Positions 11,976 to 23,983 of a stretch of DNA of 64,000 nt are shown here, piece by piece. This DNA is from Podaxis mareebaensis. Its lineage: Eukaryota > Basidiomycota > Agaricomycetes > Agaricales > Agaricaceae. Under the pieces are notes generated by a model. It made no database searches, was not told the origin of the DNA, and saw nothing but the letters and a program-made list of their open reading frames with translations. Location of the stretch: NCBI GenBank assembly GCA_018524725.1, contig JAEUWP010000601.1, forward strand, positions 248,001 through 312,000, read 5' to 3'. Made by a program: the position numbers and the translations under genes. Position 1 is the stretch's first letter. The number at the start of each line of letters is the position of its first letter.

Positions 11976-13500
11976 CTAGAAATCTTCTTCCGTTGTACTA
12001 AAGGTCGAGCGTGAGTGTACGCACTGGAAGGAGGTAGTATGACATACAATGTTCTCGCATACGGTGCTGTGACTTCGGGTGAAGCATGGTTGATGTTCGC
12101 TTTGGCATAATCGGACACACGCCTTTCGAAGAAGTTGGCCTTGCCTTGTAACGATATCATCTCCATGAAGTCGAAAGGATTGGTTGCGTAGTAGTGTTTC
12201 TCATTTCCGAGTGACACAAGCAGACGATCTGCGACAAATTCAATATATTGGCACATCAATTTCGCGTTCATGCCGATGAGTGACACGGGCAAGGCATCTA
12301 ACCGCGGCTTTAGCGGGTAAACCAGCATTCTTGATCCTTCTCGTACCTGCCAAGAACTCTTGTTCTATCTCGACGGCCTCCATGATAATTTGTAGGATGC
12401 GACTGGGATGTGGCCGTTTCCGCAGGTGGGTAAAAAGTAGGCATGCAAAATCAGTGTGCATTCCCTCATCACGGCTAATAAGCTCGTTAGAAAAGGTAAG
12501 GCCGGGCATCAATCCACGTTTCTTGATCCAGAAGATAGCAGCAAACGAGCCAGAAAAGAAGATGCCTTCGACGGCGGCGAAAGCAATCAAACGTTCAGCA
12601 AACGTTCGAGAGTGGTCCGAAATCCACCGGAGAGCCCAAGCAGCTTTGCGCTTAATCGTAGGGATAGTTTCCATAGCATCAAATAGGTGCGCCCGTTCAG
12701 CTGGGTCCTTGATGTAGGTATCTATGAGCAGAGAATACGTCTCTGAATGAATGTTCTCCATCATAATCTGGAAGCCATAAAAGCACCTGGCCTCCGCGAC
12801 TTGAACCTCGCTTGAAAACCTCTCTACGAGATTTTCGTTGACGATTCCATCCGAGGCGGCAAAGAAGGCAAGGATGTGCGATATAAACCGACGCTCTTCA
12901 CCGTTGAGTCGTTGTGTCCAGTCCAGAATATCGTGAGATAGGTCTATCTCTTCCACTGTCCAGAAGGACGCTTGGGCTTTCTTGTAGAATCGCCATATCT
13001 GGGGAGTGTTATCTGAATAGCCTCGAGCGAAGAGGGAAAGCGACATACATCCGGATACTGTATCGGGAAAAGCACAAAGCGGCGTTGTGATGGTTTCAGG
13101 AGAGGTTCTTCCTCTGGGCAAGAAATGCGGTGAGAAAACACTGACGAAAATCCGTCAAGGGCCAACGCGCACCTTTTGGCAGATCAATGTCCTCGGCAAG
13201 ATGCTTCACAAGCTCCCGGTCACACCGAGCGTCCCTGGATTGCTCCATGCTCGGGTACAGAAACGTATTCTGCAGCTGACGCGAGAGCTTGACAACCACG
13301 GTGTCAGCTGGACGGTGAAAGAGAGAAAAATTCAACACACCTTTCCACCCATGAGTTAAAGGGACATAGTCTTGGAGAGCACCACATATGGGACTGTCAA
13401 TAATATCGGAACAGGGTTCTGACTCAATGAATAGGCGAACCGATGACCCGCCTAAGCAAAGCGTGACCTCATTAGTGCTCACGTTGCCACTCTGACTCAT
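11976..13500 (-). CDS. RNR2: Ribonucleotide reductase small subunit, paralog B with divergent N terminus
   Basis: Exons on the minus strand: 13500-13173, 13113-13049, 12998-12347, 12297-12048, 11997-11976; sum 1317 nt, 438 aa. From EEEPLLKPS onward it aligns throughout with the neighbouring copy. Diiron ligands and radical site are all present: Asp in VEEIDLSHD, Glu in NENLVERF, Glu/His in MMENIHSE, the radical Tyr in EARCFYGFQ, Glu in [13 protein letters not shown], and Glu/His in [10 protein letters not shown]. The last 22-nt exon supplies the R1-binding tail FTTEEDF. Reading straight through the final intron would lose this tail. The first 100 or so residues, from [18 protein letters not shown], do not resemble the partner copy. 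A possible 33-nt in-frame intron near 13320 cannot be decided. Function: reduction of NDPs to dNDPs with the large subunit. Confidence 0.93.
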
Positions 13501-13691
13501 TACTCATCAAACGCGTCCACCCCTGCAAATAACGCGACTCGTTGAATGTTGAATATTGAGTAAATGAGGGCCAAACATGAACACACGTTCAACAATGTAA
13601 AATTATAAAAGACGCGTTTCTTCTGCGCCTGTGTTCCGCACTTGTGTCCAATCCAATAACCTTGTCGTTCTATACTATTTGCTGTTCTCCA
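13501..13691. promoter_or_regulatory. Bidirectional promoter between the two RNR2 copies with MluI cell-cycle boxes
   Basis: Only 191 bases separate the two start codons (13500 and 13692). Exact ACGCGT boxes occur at 13511-13516 and 13612-13617, a partial ACGCG at about 13532, and TATAAAA at 13604-13610 pointing to the plus-strand gene. A third ACGCGT lies in the first intron of that gene (13786-13791). ACGCGT is the binding site of the MBF (Mbp1/Swi6-type) G1/S regulator, which controls RNR genes in other fungi. Its use here is inferred. The hexamer also occurs by chance elsewhere in the window. Confidence 0.6.
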
Positions 13692-15188
13692 ATGGCTACT
13701 CTCTCTGTGCGTCTCTCCTCGCCTGTCCCCACCCCTAGCAAGAAGGTCCGTCGCGTCCCACGAGCGTGCTAATATTCCTTAATTGACGCGTCTCTTCCTT
13801 TAGGCCGCGGCCGCCCTTGCTGCTTTCTCATTAGAGTCACCTACCAAGCCCTCCAAGAAATCCGCTGCCCCCCTTATTGATGATGAACGTTTGCCTGAGT
13901 CTCCCGACACTGTCGGGGACGCTGAGGAAACCAACAACTCACTTGAGGACCTTCGCAAGAAGTATGTTGGTGAAGTCGATCTTCCTGAGAGTATGTCTAT
14001 TTGGATGTCGTTCATGAATGGCTAGCTGACTGTATTGAAGGCGAAGAGCCTCTACTCAAAGAGTCGCGTCGTCGTTTTGTTCTTTTCCCCATTCAATACC
14101 CTGAGGTACATTCACCTGCAGAAAATTCAGGCAAAACGTATCTCAACCTTATTTATAGATTTGGCAAATGTACAAGAAGGCGGAAGCCTCCTTCTGGACT
14201 GCCGAGGAGATGGACCTCTCAAAGGATCTTCACGACTGGACCAACCGCATGAATGACAACGAGCGTCATTTTATCTCTCACGTCCTTGCCTTCTTCGCTG
14301 CATCCGACGGCATCGTCAATGAGAACTTAGTCGAACGGTTCTCTAACGAGGTGCAAATCGCTGAAGCCCGATGCTTCTACGGTTTCCAAATCATGATGGA
14401 GAACATCCACTCCGAGACCTATTCTCTCCTCATCGATACCTACATCAAAGACCCCGCCCAGCGCGAATATCTTTTTGATGCTATTGACACCATCCCTTGT
14501 ATCAAGCGCAAGGCCGAGTGGGCTTTGAATTGGATCTCCGACAAGCGTTCCACATTTGCTGAGCGTCTCGTTGCTTTCGCCGCCGTCGAGGGTATCTTCT
14601 TCTCGGGGTCCTTCGCTTCTATTTTTTGGATGAAGAAGCGTGGTCTCATGCCTGGTCTCACGTTTTCTAACGAGCTCATCAGTCGTGATGAAGGCATGCA
14701 CACCGACTTCGCTTGCTTGCTTTTCAGTCATCTCAAGCGTCGTCCCCATCCTGAAGTCGTTAAGACCATCATTACACAGGCCGTCTCGATCGAGCAGGAG
14801 TTCTTGACCGGTAAGCTTACCCTCTTTAAGACCGCCATTCATCTCCTGATTGGTATTTTTAAGATGCTCTTCCCGTCAAGCTCATTGGCATGAATGCTGA
14901 ACTCATGTGCCAGTACATCGAGTTCGTTGCTGACCGTCTCCTTGTGTCTCTCGGCAATGAGAAGGTCTATAACAAAACCAACCCCTTCGATTTCATGGAC
15001 ATGATTTCGCTCCAAGGGAAGACCAACTTCTTCGAGAAGCGTGTGTCTGATTACCAGAAGGCCAACGTCAACCATTCGGCACAAACCGAGACTTCACAAT
15101 CATCATCGAAGGCTTTGTGAGTGTATTCTTCCGTTTGCTTATGCTTCCTTACTGATTGCATGTCAGCACCCTCGATGAGGACTTCTAG
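13692..15188 (+). CDS. RNR2: Ribonucleotide reductase small subunit, paralog A (canonical)
   Basis: Exons: 13692-13745, 13804-13990, 14041-14105, 14159-14810, 14864-15116, 15167-15188; sum 1233 nt, 410 aa. The N terminus is a usual unstructured Ala/Ser/Pro leader ([13 protein letters not shown]). Then come [22 protein letters not shown], the ligand Asp in [16 protein letters not shown], the radical Tyr in [25 protein letters not shown] and [10 protein letters not shown]. The last small exon completes the R1-binding tail FTLDEDF, identical to the common eukaryotic form. The introns before EEPLLK, after IQYP(D/E), after EFL(A/T) and in the tail sit at the same places and phases as in the opposite copy. 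This shows that the pair arose by duplication after these introns existed. It is probably the main housekeeping copy. Confidence 0.96.
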
Positions 15189-17226
15189 ATTTGATTGTTT
15201 TTCATGTTTTCGCGCATGTTTTGGAGCCTGTCATCTTCATAATTATTGGGTATCTTTTGCATTATCATCTCGTCGGCCAACTCTGTACTTTTATACACTT
15301 GTACTTTGCTACATAATATATTGGAATAGATTCTGTATACCTGGCTCTTCGTTATAGCCAGGGACGGGGAACTTCAAGAAGGCTAATGATGGCCGCACCT
15401 TGAACATTTGGATCTCCATGGGCAAGTAATTACGGCAGGCTATCAGTACCTGAATTTGAGCTTTCACTTAGACAGCTTCAAGTGAATGAGTTTTTTTTAA
15501 AAAATGAACCTGAGAAGATTGTGAGAAGACCACCATTTAAACCTGAGAAAAGGTAACCCTAAGCAAGATGTTCCTCACTTTGAACATAAGCTTCTGTGAA
15601 ACCGTGAACCGAAACTGAGGCAGAGACCGTCAAAGAACATCGTCAGTGTACATATGTGAGTGCGGGTAGCGTTCAACTCGCAAGAAGCCAAAGAAGACGT
15701 GCAGCCGTGCCATGTTCTAGGCCTAGAAGCTCAAGGTTCCAACAGTTCCAACAGTCAAAGTCGACAGAATGACTCAATGGATTGGAAAGCACTCTGAGAA
15801 GCTGTGTTGCGGACCTTATGAGGTCAATCTACTATCGCCCAATATTAACTGGTAACCAGTGACAAATGACAATATCCTTTCTTGACACTTGGAGGCGATA
15901 AGCCGCGATGAACGTTGATATATGAACTGCAGTTCCAAAGTATCATGATGCGCCAGGCACGGTGCACGGAGAGCAGAAAAGTGGAGGTGAAGAGGCCCGG
16001 AAAGATGCTGATATTCTTTTGAATCACAAGCATATGCCCGAAGCAGCTCACAGTGTGCATGTTCTGGGAACGTGGAGTTTGCAACGGGGCCGAGGGAATG
16101 AGAATCCTTGGTCATAAGGACGACGGATCAAGCGCACTATCATCTCCGGCATGCTTCAAGGATCACAGGGCGTACGTTCAACGCGTGGATCCTGAGGCCT
16201 GAGACGCAAGACCGAAGATCAATCAGTCCCTCGAGGGGAATACAACACATGATTGAAAGGTACCTGATGAACGCTTCCACGCGCGTGTACGTGTCAGCCG
16301 GAAGCTGAGATACTGAAAAGAGCCAGGGAAATATTCTGTTATTATTATTTCTCACACCAGGACCCCATCGACCAGGATGGCACTGTCTCGTACCAAAAGG
16401 TGAGAACAGGGCAGAGGGCGCCAAGCAATGATACGGACGACGAGAGAGTGAATATAGGACAAAAAGATTGCACTGGATATTCATAGCCCTGGGTGATGAC
16501 TTCGGAGGCTGTCAAAAACGTTGCCTCGATGAGGTCGGAGGTAACGAGAAGGACGTCCAGACTTTTTCTGTGAGTAAAATCCCCGATAGGAGACAAGCTG
16601 AGCCATATTTAGCAGACTCCCGACATGTCAAACCAGAATCAAACATGACAATACAACTTTGATCATACAATCATCAATAGTCCACTGGAACGACAGTACT
16701 TCCCTCGTTTCCATTGGCTAGATGGACCAGAACTAGACTATTCGTCCTTCAGCAGGCCTTCCCAAGTGTGGTCTGGCTTCCGCCGAGTCAGAACTTCGAC
16801 GTCCAACATTGGGGCATTTACGCTGAGGAGTGCGGAGCTACGCACTCTATGACCATGCGGAAGAGCGGCCGGTTGCCAAAGAACGTCTTGGGCTCCTTAA
16901 GCCAGGGTCGTTGTTAGCCCGGGTGACATATCCTCGGTGCTAAGAGGAGAAGGATGATCTGACAGCTCGCATGAGCCTTTCTTTCGCCTTCGCATCTCAG
17001 ATCACTCAGTACAGTTGACACAGGGACAGATCGCCCGTTGGCCAACTTTGTTGGCATATCTTCTTTGCGATCTCAGGTATAAGCAAACAACTTAATCCCA
17101 TATTAATTAAGCACAGGTTTAGGGTGAACTTTCTTTTAACCCCAGGCTCGAAGGTATTTGCTCCTCTTCATCTCCGTATCCTCCCATACCGACATATCTT
17201 GCTGGCCCTATCACGCGTTTGCCCTC
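15189..17226. other. Gene-poor region after RNR2 copy A
   Basis: About 2 kb. The first 200 bases are T-rich 3' UTR. Frames of 60-114 codons at 15816-16115 (-), 16140-16484 (-), 16345-16596 (-) and 16714-16917 (+) show no family motif and were not joined into a model. A short direct repeat TTCCAACAG occurs twice near 15737-15755. I see no transposon ends or RNA gene. Confidence 0.5.
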
Positions 17227-18879
17227 ATGAAACCCATGGCATTTTTTCGCAATACATGGAAGAAGAAAAACAAGGACAAGAATATGACAGAGCGGAAACA
17301 AGATGTATCTGCTCCGAAGCAAACATTGGTAGCGCCTAAAAGTGCACCGTGTACTCCTACCGCATTGACGTTCGAAATCCCTGCCGGCAGGGTGCAACGC
17401 CCTTTACCCGACCATAAAGTGCGCTCCCAGTCTCAAAGCGCAGTCGTATCCCAAGTACCCGCGACGTTTTCGCGGAAGACCACCAGCGTTTGTTCTATTG
17501 TTGACGGGGAGCTCTCAACACCTTCCTCTCCCATCTTTCTTGATCATTACGACTTGGGATGCTCCCCTCGTAGCCCAGTTGTGTGGAAATCTTCCCATGG
17601 TCCCCCCGAGAATTTGTCTCATGGTCCACCTAATTTGAGTTTGCATTCCCCAGTGTTTGGGACATTACCTAAATCTGCGGGCGGGACGTCCTCCGCTCGT
17701 CCTCCTCGTCCCCCTCGCCCTCCTCCGCTCAACTTGTACCACACTACCACAAAACGACCTGTAAATACAGGGATACCGACTCGTTTCATGGCAAACCGCG
17801 CCATCACTTTCGCTCTTCCACCGAATCCCCGTGCTATCAATCCTGTCGAACTAACTCCATCCGAGGTTGTTGCTTCATCGCCTGATTATGCTGGAGCATC
17901 GGAGGATAGGGAAGAAACGGCGAGTGAGTCTTCGGAAGAGACCGCTCGTTGTATATGCGCAACCATCTCTCCCAAAGGCAACCGTATCCATTCACACCGA
18001 GGTGCCTTGGATTCGGACGTACACGCGACAGTGAACCTCCCACTTCCTCCAAGACACGGTTCTCTTCCTCTTCTTTCTTCGCCTCGAGCCGCACATACCA
18101 TACTAGATCTTTCGGACACCCCTTTACCGCGGCGGGTGTACCAGAACGGTTTGCGCGCTTCTTCGACGCCTCATTTACTATCCCATAGTAAAGAGGGAGT
18201 TCCACCTATTCCCCCTCTCCATTTGGATTCACCCAGTGAGCAAGCAGAGGATGGGTTAAATTTCCCACTTTCGTTGTTTCCAACTCCGCCTCCTCCCCCT
18301 CTCTTCATCAGGAGAAAAATTCCCAAAAACCTTGTGTTAGAACCCCGCCTCGTGTCTTCAGACGCTTCTTTACCTCCACCAGCAACAATAGTTTCTCCTG
18401 ATCATACGCCGCTCACCACGCCCACGACGCCGCGCCACCATACATCGCCGAATCCTAAGTCTCCTTCCCGCTATCCTTCTCCTCGTTTGATTCCCCCCCT
18501 ATTATATGATCCGCCGTCGACCCCGCTACCGACGCCCCCTACATCGCCTTCGCCTTCAAGAGGCAGAGGTGCGTCGCCTTTGCCGCCGTTGAAACCTTTG
18601 CGGTCAGTTAAGTCGACCAGTCAGCTACGCCCAGCTGAGTTGTTCATTCCCCCAGCGCCACCGCTGGCCCATCGTGCCACATCTTCGGAACCATTGAGTT
18701 TACCAGGAGCGAGACGCCGGGTACAGTCTCGTCCCGAAGAACGTCGTGAAGCCCAGCTTTTCGTGAGTGGAGCCAACAAGTAGACCAGAAGTTTCATTAA
18801 TTGACCAACTACTTGCTTGTAGGGTGATGGTCGACTGCCCGTATCGGATAGTCAAACACAGTGGGGTTACGCATTTTGA
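17227..18879 (+). CDS. Proline/serine-rich low-complexity protein, function unknown
   Basis: Two exons: 17227-18762 and 18823-18879; sum 1593 nt, 530 aa. The frame is open further 5' to 17158, but the ATG at 17227 gives a basic start (MKPMAFFRNTWKKKNKDKN). The body is almost all low complexity with Pro-rich SH3/profilin-type stretches (PPRPPRPPPLN near 17700, PPPLFIRRKIP near 18290, TTPTTPRHHTSPNPKSPSR near 18420). The small last exon adds a conserved-looking tail GDGRLPVSDSQTQWGYAF, much tidier than the read-through ending, which supports the intron. I do not recognise a family. A cytoskeletal or scaffold role would be a guess. Confidence 0.75.
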
Positions 18880-19177
18880 GCTTGACGAGATGAACGAAGC
18901 ACTGGTGCTGGGATTCTTCTTTATGTAAATTATCAGCTTGGATAGTTTAAGGATACTGTAATCAGAACCGGACGCGGATGTATTCAGTGATGTAGAATTA
19001 GTGTAATTAGTCCTAGTCACAAAGCAAATCAATAGGCATCGCATAGTACACGCATCTGGCATATGAACAGCGGATTAGAAGGCCGGGTGGGAGCGAAGTG
19101 TCGCTTAGAGAAGGAAAGCCTAAACGGCAGGGAACCGAAGAAATGGTACATATGTAGGGCATAGTACATGGTGTTGG

Positions 19178-19570
19178 TCACCGGTTCTTTTTGGACTCTG
19201 CCTCGGTTTTGGTAGCATTGTCCTTCTTATCCTCAAGTAGCGATGTAATGATGTACGCAACAAGGACAATATTAGCAGCAACCACCGCAGTGATTGCTGC
19301 AAATGTGGGATTGCCTAATTTGCCCAGTAAACGCTTCGATGAAGTGAACTAAGTGTACAGGTGACGTACCATTGTAGACGTATTTCAAAGAGGTATAATA
19401 TGAGGTGAGGGGCACAATACCAAGAGAAATGCTGAAGAACAGGAGCTTGGCCAGGACACCCCTGTGGCACTCGCGTCAATTCCGAAGCAAGTGTCGGAGA
19501 ACGAGGCAACATGTACATACTTGGAGGCAGCATTGGCTTGGATTTGGCCTACAGCCGCTTGTTCATTCAT
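19178..19570 (-). CDS. VMA21: V-ATPase assembly factor VMA21-like protein
   Basis: Minus-strand exons 19570-19521, 19461-19370, 19314-19178; sum 279 nt, 92 aa. The protein has two hydrophobic helices, LAKLLFFSISLGIVPLTSYY and AAITAVVAANIVLVAYIITS, joined by a short loop with an Asn-Gly-Asn-Pro turn. It ends in KKNR, a dilysine KKXX ER-retrieval signal. Size, two-helix hairpin and dilysine tail are those of Vma21, the ER chaperone of the V0 sector of the vacuolar proton ATPase. Homology was judged from this pattern, so another small two-helix ER protein is possible. An extra 5' exon upstream of 19570 cannot be excluded. The gene is divergent from ALG8. Confidence 0.8.
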
Positions 19571-19843
19571 CTCAGGGTAGTACAAAGCAGATAGTCTGTC
19601 GCGTTTCAGAAGAGCAAGGCAGTGAGGGTGGGTAGGGGGGCAAACCTGGCGATAAGTGTGCGCTCAGAAAGGAGATGTGCTCACTCTAGCGGTGTTGAGG
19701 TTCTGCGCGCTCGCACGTGACAGACCGCGCTATACCTATCGACGTGTTAAGGTCTCTCTCTCCATCATATATCCCGCGCTTAGAACTCGGCCTTGGAGCT
19801 CTAGTTTTCAACTCTTGCCCGTGTGTGCGTTAGATTAGGCACT

Positions 19844-22296
19844 ATGACCCAGAACCCGATACCAGACTCCCATCTCCGCAAGCGCACCGCGGACGTGCAG
19901 CCCCTGCAAGATTCAACAATAGTGGAGGAGGAACAAATCCCAAAAGCGTCGCGATCATGGCTCAAGTGGGACATAGAGAGGAGGGAATGGGATATTCTGC
20001 TTGCTTCGACTGTGCTCAAGCTTCTTCTATACCCCGCATAGTGAGTCCGGGAAAGGACTGCTTTTCCGCGCACTTGACCCACAAATTCCAGTCGTTCGAC
20101 AGACTTCGAAGTTCATAGGAACTGGCTAGCAATTACGCACAGTCTCCCGATGTCAAAATGGTATTATGATGTAAGTATTCCTTGGAGTATATGCATATCT
20201 GGTGCTGCATTGGTCTCGCATTCTCATTTAACAGACTACATCTGAATGGAGTGCGGTTCTATCCTTGTCCTTCCCCTTCAGCCCGAGGTTAATGTAATCT
20301 TTAGCACTGGATTACCCGCCGTTCTTTGCATACTTCGAGAAGCTCTTGTCGATACCGGCTTACTTCGTTGACCCCAAAATCGTCGACCTCAACAACCTTA
20401 ACTATGACAGTTGGTCGGTGATTGCGTATCAGCGAACCACCGTGATCCTTACGGAGCTAGTGTTAGGCGTTGTGCTCATCAAGTGAGTTCTGCCGAGTTG
20501 TACTTGAGTAATGTCTCAACTTGGGGGACCAGATTTATTCGAAGCGCCATCGATCCACCTACCCAACGTATAATCTCAGCTTCGATCTTCTTGCACCCTG
20601 GTTTCCTTATTGTGGACCACATACATTTCCAATATAATGGCTTACTATTTGGTATACTATTATGGTCCATATTCATGGCCCGACATGTAGGTCAAAATCA
20701 TCAGCTTAAGATTGAAGCTGACGCTCCTCCCTAGGGAAATAAATTAGCAAGCGGAATACTTTTTGCTGTATTGCTCAACTTTAAGCATATATATATGTAT
20801 CTTGCGGTATGTATTTCGAGATCTCAATAAGCACCTCTCCTAATGACATTTGCAGCCGGCTTACTTCATATATTTGTTACGGTCGTTCTGCATGACACCC
20901 TCAGGGCAGCCAGAGATCAAGAACTTCGTCTCCCTCGCGAATGCTGTCATAGGTGTATTCCTGGCGTCGTTCGGGCCGTTTATCCTGATGGGTCAAATTC
21001 CGCAAGTTTTGTCCAGGCTGTTTCCCTTTACTCGTGGACTCAACCACGCCTATTGGGCACCCAACTTTTGGGCATTAGTCACAGCATTAGATCGTATTCT
21101 CCTTCGCTGTACGTACTATGTCTTCCGCTTGTCATCGCCTTAACTGATGTTCACCCTTCCGACATAGTCGCTAAGAAGACCGGTCTAGGCATACCGATCA
21201 ACCAATCTGGTGTAGCTTCGACATCAAGGGGTCTCGTCGGTGATACCGTTTTTGCAGTCATACCCAATGTCAAGCCCATACATACGTTCACCATCACATT
21301 GATGTTCCAATCTGTGAGTAGATTTTCTGTTGATAGCCCAGTCGGCTATGAATACTGAGGGCGCCTTTCCCCGCTTAAAAAACAAACAGGTCATCTTGAT
21401 AAAGCTCTGGCGGAACCCAACGTATAAGTCATTCTTGATTGCGCTGACATTATGTGGTTATACATCATTTTTGTTTGGTTGGCATGTCCATGAGAAAGCT
21501 GTCTTGCTATTCCTGGTACCTTTGAGGTATGCAAAAGTTTCGTATATTTGTGGAGGCTGATGCGTGAACTTGGCACTTGTATTTTTAGCTTACTCGCAGC
21601 AGAAAGACATGCTTATTTCCGAACATTCATCCTATGCAGCGTTGCAGGAATATTCGGTCTCTTCCCACTCATCTTCACCCCAGGAGGTACGGGTCATCAC
21701 CCAACTCAATACTCGCTACTAAGCCTGGGCGACGATATATCAGAATCGATCGTCAAAGTCCTTTATTCAATTGCATGGCTCATAGTCGTCTATATCCCAC
21801 TCCGACGCCAGGTATATGAGTGAGTGCCTTCCTCCGACTAACTGACCGACAAAGAACATCCCGCTCAATATCCGAGACCTTCCTATGCTCCTCTTTTTGC
21901 GATGGATTTCATCATCCCTGCTTCGCCCGCCACCTTGAATACGCAATACGACCCCACTTCACGGATTACGGGTGAACACCGCGTAACAGATTTCCTAGAT
22001 CGTTGGTTTTCGTCATCATGGACATGATGGAGAAGGTATACCTCGGTGGATTCTTCTTCTTACTTGCCTTCGTCGGTCTGTTCCCTGTGTATATGAGCCG
22101 CCGAACAAGCGCCAGCGGGACCACGGTTGATGCCGAGACTGGCGAAGGAGAGTGGGTGGGATCAGCAATGGAGTTCCTCCCCCTCATGATGACGAGTGTG
22201 TATTGTGCCCTGGGTATCGTTTGGGGTTACTTGAGACTGTTGTTCGTGTATTTGAATGAGAAGACGTATCAGGGTCAGTTGAACTCGATTCAATAG
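19844..22296 (+). CDS. ALG8: Dolichyl-P-Glc:Glc1Man9GlcNAc2-PP-dolichol alpha-1,3-glucosyltransferase
   Basis: Eleven exons: 19844-20040, 20092-20170, 20235-20250, 20305-20482, 20533-20686, 20735-20806, 20856-21108, 21168-21313, 21390-21526, 21589-21819, 21990-22296; sum 1770 nt, 589 aa. Marks of the ALG6/ALG8 family are the luminal acceptor loop ([32 protein letters not shown]), the ALG8-type [30 protein letters not shown], and the late motifs [13 protein letters not shown] and [19 protein letters not shown]. About a dozen hydrophobic helices are evident. The enzyme adds the second glucose to the N-glycan precursor in the ER lumen. One exon has only 16 nt. The intron 21820-21989 is unusually long (170 nt), since shorter joins break the family motif [10 protein letters not shown]. 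Confidence 0.93.
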
Positions 22297-23983
22297 GCTT
22301 AGCAGGTCTTCCTTCCCCCGTTAATACGTGGTTGTACAATTATGATATAGGGAAATATATAAGTTGTACTCCCAGTTGCTTTCATACAACTCATACCTGG
22401 TCATAACGCATACTTTACCATAAACTATGGGCTAACAAGAGCAATGAAATGTGACAAATCTGATGATAAGTAAATGCCAAGTGAATAGATAACTCTTTGG
22501 GTGTTTCGACTCCCAGTAGGTTGAATCTGTATGCTCTAATAATGTTTGCCTCAAACAATTGAAATGGCAAGTTTGTGAACAAATTGTAAAGGGGAAGTGG
22601 CACCCCCTAAATATCTCATTAGGTCCACACCTTAGTTGTGCATGTGCTCAATTGCTCTATTACCCTGGTGAGAAATCTAACTACATAGCCCATAGCTGGT
22701 TGCCTATGAAGACAATTGTCCCTTGTGGGAGCCAAAGGACCACTCACTCACAAGTGGCATAATCCATTATTTGAAACATCTAATGTAGTTAGTTACATGA
22801 GAATCAAGATAATAAGTGAAACAACAGCACCAGCAGAAAAGTAGGGGCAACTATGAACCCACTACTTCAATATAATACACAGGAATCATTTGTTCACTTC
22901 CCTATCCATGGGTTCAAACTACCTGATGTGAAGTCATCACCCAGCAAGGCCAATACTTTCCATCAATGTAGATCTTTGGTTACACTAGCCTGGGATGAAG
23001 CTCCTTCAATGGAGGGGGGATTCAGAATCCTTGAAGACGTGTTTTTGCTTGGATAGTTGATGAATGTCTCTCTGGGAACATATTAGCTAGGGAAGATAGT
23101 GTTCACCTGTTTCAATGCAGCTTACTGAACTCTTGTAACATGCCAAGCATGTGGACAACTCGTGTAGTGGATGTTGAGGCACTGGTGTATGTTAGGTGGG
23201 GCAGTAGGACCTGGATATCCTCCTACAAGTTTCAGTGTCAAGAATCTTTGGAAAATGGAGTATACGTGAGACGATGGAACCACTTATACAACCACAGGTC
23301 TTTCTCAAGATTGATAAAATCATCAATATCATGGACACCTGTACCAGCGCCACCGTGTTCAGGTTTTGTTGGAGGTTATGGGTCATGTTGAGCTATGATC
23401 GTTTTGGTGGATGAAGTATCATGGTGGAATGCCTCCGCCAACAGGGGTGAGAGTGTGATGAGTGAACAAGTGCCCTAAAATCTGGCAAATGGGGAAGAGG
23501 TAAAATGGTGGATGAGTGACAGGTAGGCGACTGCAGGTTGAACGCACAATCAACCTCGGTTTCTTCCCCCGTGCCTCATTTTGCTCCAGGATATCTGTCA
23601 TACTCATCAAAATTGTACTGCAGGTCAGATATGACAAGAAACCACACTCCGGTAGTTTGGAAAGAGAAAAGAGAGAGGAGTAAACAGGGAAGTATGCAGT
23701 GAGTGACCCTGTGTCCGGGTTCGAAATGGATCTACCTAGGCTGTGCAATGAAACGGAGAGCGGCCGGTGAGGTGGTCTAAAAAGCGGCAAGACAAAGAGC
23801 GTGCCTAGCTGTGCTGCTCCTGCGGGTTTACAGGAAGAGACTTTGTTTCGTCGGTCGAACAACGCGCGAATATGCAAGGATGCTACAAAATATTGATATC
23901 ATTGAAAGACTATGAACGGCTTTCATTAACTTTTGAGTGCACGGATGCAGGGTAGCGTACTGTGGCCGAGAGAAGTTGATCGA
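22297..23983. other. AT-richer region without an assignable gene
   Basis: About 1.7 kb between the convergent ALG8 and DRG1 genes. Base composition looks more AT-rich than the flanks from about 22300 to 23420. A frame on the plus strand near 23205-23399 is open for about 60 codons, rich in Ile, Phe and Trp, but shows no recognisable motif. A 152-codon frame at 23419-23877 (-) also has none. No terminal inverted repeats or polymerase/transposase motifs were found. It may be decayed mobile DNA, but this is unproven. Confidence 0.45.

Noticed and set aside
13319..13351. 33-nt intron in RNR2 copy B exon 1
   Set aside because: GTGTGT..CCAG borders exist and removal keeps frame, but the length is below the usual 45-70 nt, so it was left in the exon.
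15735..15757. Short direct repeat TTCCAACAG
   Set aside because: Only two copies, no array and no spacer structure; not a CRISPR or satellite.
22297..23420. Intact transposon
   Set aside because: No terminal repeats, target duplication, reverse transcriptase, integrase or transposase motif could be read; kept only as a composition anomaly.
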